Assembly (NCBI GenBank): GCA_003555285.1 | Contig: PWGH01000129.1 | Coordinates: forward strand, 1 to 20,217 | DNA from: Thioalkalivibrio sp. | Lineage (GTDB): Bacteria > Pseudomonadota > Gammaproteobacteria > Ectothiorhodospirales > Ectothiorhodospiraceae | DNA length: 20,217 nt | Reading direction: 5' to 3' | Part shown: positions 9,790 to 17,642 of the stretch, one piece after another | Layout: each line of letters opens with the position of its first letter | Position numbering within the stretch: position 1 is the first letter of the stretch | Made by a program: the position numbers and the translations under genes | The notes under the pieces: model-generated | Told to the model about the DNA's origin: nothing | The model's input: only the letters and a program-made list of their open reading frames with translations | The model's database searches: none

Positions 9790-9797
9790 TGTTAATC

Positions 9798-10160
9798 ATG
9801 CGCAATTCCCTCAAGCTCATCGCCGCTGCCGCCCTGCTGGGCGCCATCGCCATCCCGATGCAAGCCAGTGCCCAGTGGGGCGGCCCGGGTTACAACGCCC
9901 CCGGTTACGGTTACGGCCCCGGCGCCTACGGTCCCGGCTACGGCCACGGCCGCAGCATGGGCGACATGTTCGGCATGGGCGACATGATGGGCGACTTCAA
10001 CTTCTCCGCCAGCGGCCGCAGCAACGCCTACGGCTCCGGTCGCGGCTATGGTGACGGCTACGGCTACGGCTACAACCAGCCCTACGGCTACGGCGCCCCC
10101 CGTTACGGCTACGCCCCCTACGGCCAGGCCCCGGCTGCCCAGGCCGCTCCGGCCGAATAA
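9798..10160 (+). CDS. Putative sulfur globule protein: secreted Gly/Tyr-rich protein
   Basis: A 120-residue precursor with a clear signal peptide ([20 protein letters not shown]...) and a likely cleavage site ASA/QW. The mature chain is rich in Gly, Tyr, Pro, Ala and Met, with many GYGYG-type repeats. It has a central segment [23 protein letters not shown] and then a second GYG-rich block ending in an Ala/Pro/Gln tail. The layout of signal peptide, Gly/Tyr-rich arm, GDMFG..GDF.F..SGR core and Gly/Tyr-rich arm is what I recall for sulfur globule proteins of purple sulfur bacteria. Those form the protein coat of periplasmic sulfur globules. The match is from memory, so a generic Gly-rich secreted protein remains possible. 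It is monocistronic: its own promoter upstream and an intrinsic terminator 30 bp downstream both point to high, independent expression. Neither the mature chain nor the signal has an obvious lipobox. Confidence 0.75.
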   Translation: MRNSLKLIAAAALLGAIAIPMQASAQWGGPGYNAPGYGYGPGAYGPGYGHGRSMGDMFGMGDMMGDFNFSASGRSNAYGSGRGYGDGYGYGYNQPYGYGAPRYGYAPYGQAPAAQAAPAE

Positions 10161-10190
10161 GCCCACCTGAACTTCGGCGGGTAAGAAATC

Positions 10191-10219
10191 GCCCGGTCCT
10201 TTGGGACCGGGCTTTTTTT
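10191..10219 (+). terminator. Strong intrinsic terminator of the sulfur-globule-like gene
   Basis: GCCCGGTCC (10191-10199) pairs perfectly with GGACCGGGC (10204-10212) around a TTTG loop and is followed at once by seven T (10213-10219). This is a textbook Rho-independent terminator. Confidence 0.95.
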
Positions 10220-10357
10220 CGTGCCCACACCGACGCAGGATTACCCTTGCCCGAAGACCGTGCTCAGCCCAGCGCGGACGCGGCCCCTGAATTGAGGTTG
10301 CCGCCTTCTCGTACGCCCGGTCGCCGGCCAACCGATTACAACCGAGCCCATGGTGTG

Positions 10358-11599
10358 ATGGCCCTGTCTCTCGTCGAACGCTTCACTCGACTGACCGAGC
10401 TGCTCGGCCAATGGCAGTCCCTGTGGCGGCCGCTGCCCTTTCAACACCCGGAGCCGCCGTGGGCCGCGGGCTTCCCCGAGGCGGTGCACGCGCTACGGAA
10501 CTTGTCCGATGCGGCTTGTGAACGGGCGCAGCAGCATCCCTTCACCGACTCGCCGCTGGCCGCTTGGCTGCCCGTCGCAGCGCTGCGCGAACTGGTGGAC
10601 CTTCCGCAACGCCCGGTCTCGCCGGCGCCGCTGCCCCACGCCTGGAATGCGTATATCGGCGGGCGCAAATGGCAGCAGATTTCGGCGTTCGTACCCGCGG
10701 TCACCCTCGCACCCGGTCAATCCCTGATCGACTGGTGCGCCGGCAAGGGCCATCTGGCGCGCAGCTTGGCGCGCTGGCATCGAACCCCGGTCACGGCGTT
10801 GGAGCAGCAACCGGTTCTGTGTGCGCAAGGTCAGGCCCTGGCGGATCGCCAAGGCGTGGCGGTGCGGTTGCAGGTGCAGGATGTATTGGCGCCGGAGGTC
10901 ACGCGTTGGCTGCAGGGCAATGTCCATGTCACCGCCCTGCACGCCTGCGGGGATCTGCACCGTCAACTCCTGATGCTGGCGGCTCAAGCCGGCTGCGCGA
11001 TCACATTGGCTCCCTGCTGTTATCAGCGCACGACGGACGTGCACTATCGGCCGTTGTCCCGCCGGGGCCAAGCCCTGGCGGAGACCCACGCGCTGCACCT
11101 GGATCGAGACGATCTGGCGCTGGCAGTGCAGGAGAGCATCACCGCCCCACGCCATGTGCGCCTGCACCGGAATCGGGCGAACGCCTGGCGGCTCGGCTTC
11201 GACCGACTGCAGCGCGACCTGCGCGGAATCGACGCCTACCTGCCGGTACCGAGTCTTGCCTATGGCCGCCTGCCGGAGCGTTTCGAGGATTTCTGCCGCT
11301 GGGCTGCGGTCGAGAAGGGTCTGGAGTTACCGACCCAGATCGACTGGCGCCGCCGAGAACGGACCGGATGGCAACGTTTGGGCGAGGTCGCCCGATTGGA
11401 ATTGGTGCGCCACCTGTTTCGACGGCCGCTGGAGGTTTGGCTGGCCCTCGACCGTCTGCAGATCCTCGAAGAGGCGGGCCTGTGCGTGGACCTCGGTATC
11501 TTCTGCCCGCGCGAGGTCACGCCACGCAATCTGCTGCTGCGGGCCTGGCCGCCCGACCCAAGCCGTGACCCGCCCAGCATCGACACCCCAGGCTCCTGA
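10358..11599 (+). CDS. SAM-dependent methyltransferase, GSTCD/Methyltransf_32-like
   Basis: A 413-residue cytoplasmic protein with a Rossmann methyltransferase core. The SAM-binding glycine motif is SLIDWCAGKGHLARSLARW (122-140), followed by an acidic strand end and HACGDLH (195-201). The catalytic-type motif is LAPCCYQ (217-223), with the CCY signature of the METTL25/GSTCD-like branch of this fold. Residues 1-115 form a helical N-terminal region and 240-400 a long C-terminal extension. The substrate, RNA or protein, is not evident. The frame is open from a TTG at 10247, just 27 nt past the terminator, but that would add 37 residues of Pro/Arg-rich sequence. ATG 10358, with a GTG just before it, better fits the fold, though no good ribosome site is seen. 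Nothing in the neighbourhood indicates a pathway. Confidence 0.75.
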   Translation: MALSLVERFTRLTELLGQWQSLWRPLPFQHPEPPWAAGFPEAVHALRNLSDAACERAQQHPFTDSPLAAWLPVAALRELVDLPQRPVSPAPLPHAWNAYIGGRKWQQISAFVPAVTLAPGQSLIDWCAGKGHLARSLARWHRTPVTALEQQPVLCAQGQALADRQGVAVRLQVQDVLAPEVTRWLQGNVHVTALHACGDLHRQLLMLAAQAGCAITLAPCCYQRTTDVHYRPLSRRGQALAETHALHLDRDDLALAVQESITAPRHVRLHRNRANAWRLGFDRLQRDLRGIDAYLPVPSLAYGRLPERFEDFCRWAAVEKGLELPTQIDWRRRERTGWQRLGEVARLELVRHLFRRPLEVWLALDRLQILEEAGLCVDLGIFCPREVTPRNLLLRAWPPDPSRDPPSIDTPGS

Positions 11600-11671
11600 T
11601 TGGTCCAATGGGAGCGGGCGCCGGAAACGGGTTCGAACCCACGATTCATAAAACCTTTTCCATCACTAACG

Positions 11672-11722
11672 AAACGCAGTGGCGAATAAACAGTCCAACC
11701 GCTGGATCGACACACTGCGTTT
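11672..11722. repeat. 10-bp perfect inverted repeat with 31-bp centre
   Basis: AAACGCAGTG (11672-11681) and CACTGCGTTT (11713-11722) are exact reverse complements, and pairing stops immediately inside and outside the arms. It could be a hairpin, an operator pair or the relic of a small element. No coding frame or target duplication was found around it. Confidence 0.6.
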
Positions 11723-11810
11723 GCCGGGAACACGTGAATGAATACGTGGCGCGGCATGATCATTCCCGATACGAAGGCGCCATATTCAGCACACTGGCCG
11801 GGTCGGGAAA

Positions 11811-11839
11811 TTGTTTATTGCGTTACTTTCCTTTACATT
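11811..11839 (+). promoter_or_regulatory. Weak promoter candidate for the coiled-coil DNA-binding protein
   Basis: TTGTTT (11811-11816) and TACATT (11834-11839) are 17 bp apart, with three and four of six consensus matches. It lies in an AT-rich stretch about 57 bp before the start codon. The evidence is thin. Confidence 0.3.
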
Positions 11840-11895
11840 GCGCACAACCAATCGCTCTGGATGTCGATTGGACCCAACACTAACGAGGACCATTG

Positions 11896-12339
11896 GTGAA
11901 CGAAGAACATCGAAGCATCGCCGACATGAGCGTAGAAGAACTCTATGCACTCGCCCGCGCCCGCGAGCAGCAAGAAGCCGCACGCCGCGAAGAGGACGCC
12001 AAGGGCAAGCGCAATGAACTCAAGGCGCGCCGCAAGGAGATGGAAGCGCGTCACCGGAAGGAACTGGCTGAACTTGATCGGGAAATTCAAGGCCTGACGG
12101 GAACGGCACCCAAGCAACGGGCAATCGGAAAAAAACGGCGCGGCGCCAGCGGCGGCAGCAGCATCAGCCAGCGGCTCTGCGATATCGTGGCCACACAACC
12201 GGAGATGACGGTAACGGAAATCCGGGAACAGGCCGAAGCCACGGGTATCAATACCAAGAACATCAGTCAGACCTTGGCCTATCTGAAGCGGCAAGGCCGG
12301 CTGGAGTCACCACGCCGCGGTGTCTATACCTCTGCCTGA
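11896..12339 (+). CDS. Small coiled-coil plus winged-helix-like protein, putative DNA-binding or nucleoid-associated
   Basis: Not recognised as a named family. GTG 11896 is preferred because AGGA (11886-11889) lies 6 nt upstream; a TTG at 11893 would be too close. The 147-residue product has three parts. Residues about 10-75 are highly charged and heptad-like (EELYALARAREQQEAARREED onwards), a probable coiled coil. A basic linker, KQRAIGKKRRGASGG, follows at about 78-92. The C-terminal domain (about 95-147) reads SISQRLCDIVATQPEMTVTEIREQAEATG, then NISQTLAYLKRQGRLESPRRGVYTSA. The last part has the spacing of a helix-turn-helix plus wing, with the GRLESPRRGVYTS hairpin as wing. This resembles an oligomerising DNA-binding protein of the H-NS-like architecture, though it lacks any H-NS sequence motif that I can name. 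Its codon use is a little less GC-rich than its neighbours. Confidence 0.6.
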   Translation: MNEEHRSIADMSVEELYALARAREQQEAARREEDAKGKRNELKARRKEMEARHRKELAELDREIQGLTGTAPKQRAIGKKRRGASGGSSISQRLCDIVATQPEMTVTEIREQAEATGINTKNISQTLAYLKRQGRLESPRRGVYTSA

Positions 12340-12462
12340 ACACGATGGCGCCTGAACGCGGTGTGTGAAAAAGGCGGTTAAACTGCACAAGCCGTTGATG
12401 TAAAACCGGCGCCCTGCCTTGACGGAAAGGTGGGGCGTCCGGATACTGCCAAGCAGACGCTC

Positions 12463-12468
12463 GGAGAG
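12463..12468 (+). promoter_or_regulatory. Ribosome binding site supporting a TTG start for the HDOD gene
   Basis: GGAGAG lies 5 nt before TTG 12474, and no better start follows nearby. A GCGTC (12435-12439)/GACGC (12456-12460) inverted pair ends 2 nt before this site and could fold near it, but pairing over a 16-nt loop is weak. Confidence 0.6.
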
Positions 12469-12473
12469 CTGCC

Positions 12474-13478
12474 TTGTCAGGATACCCGCCTACCCCCAGG
12501 TCGTTGGTCTTTGTCGAACTGCTGGCCGATCACAAAGGATCGCTGGCCGCCTTGCATTGGACACAGGGCCCCGGAACGGCGGCGGGCCTGACCTTCTGGC
12601 TGGAAAGTCCGGGCTTTGTCCGCCTGGCCCAGGCGATACCGTGCCTGTGGGCGGAGACCGCGGTGGAGGCATGGCCGGAGGGCCTACGCGAGTGCCTGCA
12701 ACAGAGCGGCGGCGCCACGGTGGCCGCCACGGCGGTGACGCAGTGCACTGACGGCCCCAGCCATCCCAAGCCTGACCAGGCCCTCTGGGTTGCCGGCCCG
12801 TGGTATCTACAGCCGCCGCCGCGGCCTTCGGCCTCCCAGGCAGCGTCGCGGGCACTGGTGCTCCAATTGGTGCAACTGGTCGCCGCCGACGCAGAGACCT
12901 GCGAACTCGAGGCGGTCTTTCGACAGAATGCCACCCTCGCCTATCACCTGCTGCGCATCGTGAATTCGCCAGTCTTTGGTCGGTCCCGGCCGATCACCAG
13001 CTTTCCCCAGGCGATTCTGCTGCTGGGACGTGAACCGCTGAAGCGGTGGCTGAACCTGATGCTGTTTGCCACGCAATCCGATGATCAACGCAGCGGGATG
13101 CTGCTGGCGCATGTAACCCTCCGAGCACGAGGGACGGAATTGCTGGCGCATCGGATCGGCCTGACCAAGGCGGATCAGGATCAGGCCTTCATGGCCGGAA
13201 TGTTCTCGATGCTCGGCATTCTCTTCGGCCTGGAGCTCGAGGACGTGCTGCGCCCGCTAAAGCTCAGTGACGAAATGACGGCCGCCCTCTTGCGGAACGA
13301 GGGCCCACTGGGACTGCTACTGCAGACCTGGATGGCGGTGGAACAGGCCGACGCCGGCACCGTGACCTCGGCGCTGCAGAACTGGGACCTGCCGCCCGCG
13401 ATGGTCAGCGAGGTGCTGATCGAGGCCTGCAACTGGATGCTCGATATCACCCACAGGGCCGGGCATTCCAGTGGCTGA
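12474..13478 (+). CDS. HDOD domain signalling protein
   Basis: A 334-residue cytoplasmic protein. The HDOD domain spans about 120-330 and contains the typical AYHLLRIVNSPVFGRSRPITSFPQAILLLGREPLKRWL segment (157-193), with V163-N164-S165. HDOD modules are catalytically silent relatives of HD hydrolases used for protein-protein contacts in signalling. Residues 1-115 resemble the N-terminal half seen in EAL-HDOD (YuxH-like) proteins in length and placement. They contain no EAL, DDFG or EGVE motif, so any EAL origin is degenerate and uncertain. The start is TTG 12474, backed by GGAGAG. The stop at 13476-13478 overlaps the start of the PAS-GGDEF-EAL gene by 8 bp, so the two are co-translated and probably partners in c-di-GMP-linked control. 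Confidence 0.82.
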   Translation: MSGYPPTPRSLVFVELLADHKGSLAALHWTQGPGTAAGLTFWLESPGFVRLAQAIPCLWAETAVEAWPEGLRECLQQSGGATVAATAVTQCTDGPSHPKPDQALWVAGPWYLQPPPRPSASQAASRALVLQLVQLVAADAETCELEAVFRQNATLAYHLLRIVNSPVFGRSRPITSFPQAILLLGREPLKRWLNLMLFATQSDDQRSGMLLAHVTLRARGTELLAHRIGLTKADQDQAFMAGMFSMLGILFGLELEDVLRPLKLSDEMTAALLRNEGPLGLLLQTWMAVEQADAGTVTSALQNWDLPPAMVSEVLIEACNWMLDITHRAGHSSG

Positions 13479-15501
13479 GGACCAACCAGGCGCGGTGCGG
13501 TCCACCGCCGTGACCTTGGACCTCGCGGGGTACATCACTGACTGGAACGAGGCGGCTTCAGCGTTGTTCGGCTATAGCGCGCAGGAGGCGCTCGGCCAGC
13601 ACCTGCTCTTTCTGTGTGCACCCATTCACGAAGGCCCCGACTTCGGTGCATTGACGACCCTGCCACCGGACACCGACAGCGTCACCTTCGAGGTGCACCG
13701 CTTGAACAAATCCGGCGATGTCGTGGTGACCGATCTGTCGCTGCACCGGATCCGCGACACCAGCGGGGCCGCCATCGGCCTCCGGGCCGCCTATGCGCCG
13801 ACCCACCTGGAGTTGTCGCCGGACGAAAAGATGCGCCTGTACGTGCGCATCATCGAAGACAGCAATCAGGCCGTGCTGGTCACCGATGCCCGGGAACGGA
13901 TCGTGATGGTCAACCGGGCGTTTACCCGGATCACCGGCTACAGTACCCAAGAGGCACAGGGCCAGACCCCCGACCTGCTGCGCTCGGGCCCGAACGATGC
14001 GCAACTGCGCACCCAGATCCGAGCCGCGATGCGGGCCTCGGTAATGTGGTTCGGCGAGATCATCGGCCGACGCAAGAACGGCGAGTTGTTTCCGCAGTCC
14101 GTGTCCATCAGCCCCATCCACAATGAACACGGCGTGCTCACGCACGTCTTTTCGCTGTTCTCGGATGCCGGTCACTACCGAGAGACCGAGGCCCGATTGC
14201 ATCAACTGGTCAACTTCGACAGCGTGACCGCACTGCCCAATCGCCTGCTGCTGACACAACTGCTCGAGCAGTCGCTGAGCTTCGCCCGCCGCAACCAGGC
14301 GCAGGGTGCATTGCTGGTCATTCAGCTGCAGCGCCTGGGATGGATCTACGACACCCTGGGGCATCCGATCGGCGACGCCTTCCTGGCCGAGATCGGCAGC
14401 CGGCTGCGCGAAGCCCTGCGCGAACAGGATCTGCTCGGGCGCATCGGTCACGACAAGTTGCTGGTCGGGCTGCTACCGATTCCCAAGCAGGAGCATGCCG
14501 GGCTGGTGGCCCAGAAACTGCTGGTCGCCGTACACGAAGTGGTGGCGGTGGGCGGACACGAGATCCTGTGCCCGGCCACCATCGGCATCGCGCTGTACCC
14601 GGACAACGGGGCAACCACCGAGGACCTGCTGCGCAAGGCCGAATTGGCCAGTCACCGCGCCCGGAAACAGGGCGAGTCCCTGCCGCTCTTTTTCAGTGAC
14701 GACATGAACCAACGCGCGACCGAACGCTTTCGGATCGAGAGCGAATTGCGGCGCGCACTGATTCAGGGCGAGTTGCTGTTTCATCATCAACCCAAGGTCA
14801 GTCTGCGCAGCGGCCATATTGTCGGGTCCGAGGCCCTGATCCGTTGGCAGCACCCAAGCCGCGGCCTGACCTCGCCCAGCGAGTTCATCTCGGTGGCCGA
14901 GGAGACCAGCCTGATCCTGGACCTCGGCGAGTGGGTGCTGAACGAGGCCTGCCGTCAGATCCGCAGCTGGGCGGACCAGGGGCTGACGATGCCGCCCCTG
15001 GCGATCAACCTCTCGGCCCGACAATTCGACCAACACCTGCCTCGGAAGATCGATGCGATCCTGTCCCACCACGGGGTTCTGCCCAGCCACCTGAAGCTCG
15101 AAATCACCGAGACCCTGGTGGTCCGTGGCGCGGATCAGGTGATCCCGATCATGAACGAACTGGTGGCCATGGGCCTGGGGATCGCGCTCGATGACTTCGG
15201 TACCGGCTATTCGAGCCTCGCCTACCTGAAACGCTTCCCGATCACGACGCTGAAGATCGACCGCTCCTTCGTGACCGGCATTCCCCTGGAACTCAACGAC
15301 TGCGCGATCGCTCAGGCCATCGTGACCATGGGGCAACAACTGCGTCACGAAATCGTCGCGGAGGGCGTGGAGACCCGCGAACAGATGAAATTCCTGCGCG
15401 ATCTGGGTTGCGACCAATTGCAGGGCTACCTGTTCAGCCCGCCCGTGCCGGTCGCCGAATACGAGCAGCAGGTGCGCAACCAGCGTCGCCTGAGGCTGTA
15501 G
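13471..15501 (+). CDS. PAS-PAS-GGDEF-EAL c-di-GMP protein with degenerate GGDEF and intact EAL
   Basis: A 676-residue cytoplasmic protein predicted to hydrolyse c-di-GMP. It has PAS1 (about 10-115), PAS2 (about 125-245; ends with an RRKNGELFPQSVSISPI segment), GGDEF (about 245-410) and EAL (about 425-670). The GGDEF core begins normally (FDSVTALPNRLLL), but the signature reads G326-H-D-K-L330, so the glycine and glutamate needed for cyclase activity are lost. An RxxD inhibitory-site motif (R317-EQD320) stands exactly five residues upstream. The EAL residues are all visible: E454-A-L, N in NLSARQF, E in EITET, D574-D575 in DDFGTGYSS, K in LKIDRSF, E631 in EGVET and Q in LQGYLF. The GTG start overlaps the HDOD gene by 8 bp, and an intrinsic terminator follows. 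Neither PAS domain shows a recognisable cofactor motif. Confidence 0.93.
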   Translation: MAEDQPGAVRSTAVTLDLAGYITDWNEAASALFGYSAQEALGQHLLFLCAPIHEGPDFGALTTLPPDTDSVTFEVHRLNKSGDVVVTDLSLHRIRDTSGAAIGLRAAYAPTHLELSPDEKMRLYVRIIEDSNQAVLVTDARERIVMVNRAFTRITGYSTQEAQGQTPDLLRSGPNDAQLRTQIRAAMRASVMWFGEIIGRRKNGELFPQSVSISPIHNEHGVLTHVFSLFSDAGHYRETEARLHQLVNFDSVTALPNRLLLTQLLEQSLSFARRNQAQGALLVIQLQRLGWIYDTLGHPIGDAFLAEIGSRLREALREQDLLGRIGHDKLLVGLLPIPKQEHAGLVAQKLLVAVHEVVAVGGHEILCPATIGIALYPDNGATTEDLLRKAELASHRARKQGESLPLFFSDDMNQRATERFRIESELRRALIQGELLFHHQPKVSLRSGHIVGSEALIRWQHPSRGLTSPSEFISVAEETSLILDLGEWVLNEACRQIRSWADQGLTMPPLAINLSARQFDQHLPRKIDAILSHHGVLPSHLKLEITETLVVRGADQVIPIMNELVAMGLGIALDDFGTGYSSLAYLKRFPITTLKIDRSFVTGIPLELNDCAIAQAIVTMGQQLRHEIVAEGVETREQMKFLRDLGCDQLQGYLFSPPVPVAEYEQQVRNQRRLRL

Positions 15502-15582
15502 CCTCGCGCGGGCCGCCGCGCCCGGTACCGCAGGGGTGCCACCCCGATCCCTGCACCAACGGCTGGACCCGACGCACCGCCA

Positions 15583-15617
15583 CGCTCGCCACGCATTTGT
15601 AGGCGGGCGGCTTTTTT
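15583..15617 (+). terminator. Intrinsic terminator closing the HDOD/EAL unit
   Basis: CGCTCGCC (15583-15590) pairs with GGCGGGCG (15602-15609) through eight pairs including one G-T, around an 11-nt loop. GC and six T (15612-15617) follow. It lies about 80 bp past the stop of the PAS-GGDEF-EAL gene. Confidence 0.75.
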
Positions 15618-15783
15618 GGTAGCGTCCAAGTCGACTGGTTCTCATTCTGAACCGAACCCGGGCGCAGGCTGAAAGAACCCGGGGTCCGACATCGCCGGAA
15701 CCCGCCGGGGCCTTTGCGCTCCAAATCGCATCGACCCTGCACGCACGCTGGAAGCACCACATCGATTTGGGGGGCTTTACGAC

Positions 15784-17642
15784 GTGTATACACCCGTCCC
15801 TTGGTCTGCAACGACAACCCGCGGTCCCGCCCCGGCCCTCATGCTGCGGGCCTGGTTTCCGTGGGCCCAGGTTCCGTGGGCCCAGGTTCCGCGGGCCTCG
15901 ACCATGCGGGCCGTGAATCCGCAGGCGCCGGGCACCCCGGTGGCGCCGCCCGCCCGGCTCGGCCCCTACAAGCGTCCAATCGAGCGCCCGTTCACCCGCG
16001 CCGAACGCGAACGCGTGACGCTGGTGTTCGGCGGCCTCAGCAACGCCCACGACCGACTGCTGGAGGCCGCGCTCCAGGGACTCGGCTATCGGGCCGAACG
16101 CCTGCCGCTGCCGACTCGGAACGACTTCCAGATCGGCCGCGAGAACTGCAACGCCGGCCAGTGCAACCCGGTGTTCTTCGTCGCCGGGGCCCTGATCAAT
16201 TACCTCACCCGGCTGCGCGACGAGCGCGGCATCCCCACCGAACGGATCCTCTCGGACTACGTCTACGTGACGCCCGGCTCCTGCGGACCCTGCCGCTTCG
16301 GGATGTACGAGGCCGAATACCGGCTGGCGCTGCGCAAGGCAGGCTTCGAGGGCTTTCGGGTCGTCGCCTTCGACAAGAAGGCCGGCGGCGACGGACACGA
16401 CGCCCGTGGCGCCGGCGACGGTCTGGAGATGGACGTACAACTGTACCGGACGATCCTGAACGTGATCTTCGCCGGCGATGTGCTGAATGCGGCCTTCTAC
16501 CAGATCCGGCCCTACGCCACCGACCCGGAGGCCGTCGCACGGGTCCTGGAGACCTGCCTGACCGACTGTGAGCAGACTCTGCGCCAGAAGGTCTACGCAA
16601 TCCGGCCCGGCGGGTTTCTTCGCCTGCTCTGGCGGCTGACGCCGCTGAAACACCCCGAGGATCTGGCGCAGATCCTGGCGCAGTTTCGCGAGCCCGATTA
16701 TGTCGGCATGCTCGCCCGCTGCCGGCGCCGGATCGAGACCGAACTCGAGGTCGAGTACACGCGGCCCAAGCCGCTGGTGAAGATCACCGGCGAATTCTGG
16801 GCCCAGACCACCGAAGGCGACGGCAACTTCAACATGTTCCGCTTCCTGGAAGACGAGGGTGCCGAGGTGGTTCTGGAGCCGGTCGCCGCCTGGGCGGATT
16901 ACATGCGCCACAACCTGCACTGGTACCTGGAAGACCAGCGCCTGATTGCGGTGGACACCGCGACCGTGGAGCATTTCCGACCGCTGCCGTGGGCTCGGGC
17001 CTGGCTGCGCTATGGGCTGCTGGATGGGTTCTTGCGCGTGGGCGGCCGCTTGATGCACCGGGAATACGAGCGCATGCGCACGGCGCTTGGTGGCGCGGGA
17101 AAACCCCTGGTCGATCAGTTCGAACTGCAACGCCTCGGCCACCCCTACTACCACGCCCGAATCACCGGCGGCGAGGGCTACCTCGAGGTGGCGAAGAACA
17201 TCCACGCCTACCGCGAGGGGCATGCCCACATGACCCTGGCGCTGAAGCCCTTCGGCTGCATGCCTTCGACCCAGTCGGACGGCGCGCAGGCGGCGGTGCT
17301 TGCCCATTATCCGGCGATGAACTTCCTGCCGGTCGAGACCGCGGGCGACGGCGAGATCAACGCCTACTCCCGGGTGCAGATGGCCCTCGGTGAGGCCAAG
17401 ACCCAAAGCCGGCGGGAGTTCCAGCGCGTGCTCGAACAGGGCGGCTATGCGCTGGCGGACGTGCACGCCTATGTCGCCGCGCACACGGAACTGCGTAACC
17501 CTTTGTATCCACTGCCGCACCCACCGGGTGTGGTCGGGCGCAGCGCCCAGTTCCTGCACCACGTCGCCACCCGGATGGATCGCGATCCGGTCTGGGCCAC
17601 GCGGCGGCAGCGCCGGCCGGATGCACCGGCGGAGCGACCCTG

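Larger units (their letters stand above)
9405..9797. other. 393-bp regulatory gap upstream of the sulfur-globule-like gene
   Basis: No convincing gene lies here. From left to right there is a perfect hairpin GCAGGG-AATC-CCCTGC (9532-9547), then a stem CCCGA (9563-9567)/TCGGG (9584-9588) enclosing CCGG/CCGG around a 6-nt loop. A markedly AT-rich stretch (about 9589-9635) follows, then the promoter candidate at 9619-9647, the palindrome at 9656-9671 and a leader hairpin, GGAGG (9682-9686)/CCTCC (9693-9697). The AT-rich block stands out against the GC-rich surroundings and suits a strongly expressed or regulated promoter. Confidence 0.65.
11600..11895. other. 296-bp gene-free, lower-GC gap with several palindromes
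   Basis: No gene is supported. The gap begins with the short palindrome ATTGG-T-CCAAT (11599-11609), then the 12-bp perfect palindrome GGGTTCGAACCC (11629-11640). Next is a 10-bp perfect inverted repeat, AAACGCAGTG (11672-11681) and CACTGCGTTT (11713-11722), with 31 bp between. Base composition is visibly less GC-rich than the flanking methyltransferase gene. A weak promoter-like pair for the next gene lies at 11811-11839. Confidence 0.6.

Noticed and set aside
9704..9797. Upstream ATG reading into the sulfur-globule-like gene in another frame, as a possible leader peptide
   Set aside because: It has no stop before the gene and reads on in the wrong frame as Arg/Pro-rich sequence; its ribosome site is 15 or more nt away.
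11605..11650. Possible tRNA or tRNA fragment around GGGTTCGAACCC, with a minus-strand CCA nearby
   Set aside because: On neither strand does the T-stem pair around the TTCGAAC loop, and no acceptor, D or anticodon arm lies at the right distance. It is only a T-loop-like palindrome.
12340..12473. c-di-GMP riboswitch upstream of the HDOD/EAL unit
   Set aside because: I looked for the conserved GEMM-type core and found none; only a weak GCGTC/GACGC pair is present.
14473..17562. Very long minus-strand open frame, 1029 codons
   Set aside because: It lies opposite the EAL and dehydratase-related genes and crosses a terminator and a gap. Its composition (His/Gln/Arg/Gly-rich) is typical of antisense frames in GC-rich DNA, and it has no recognisable domain.
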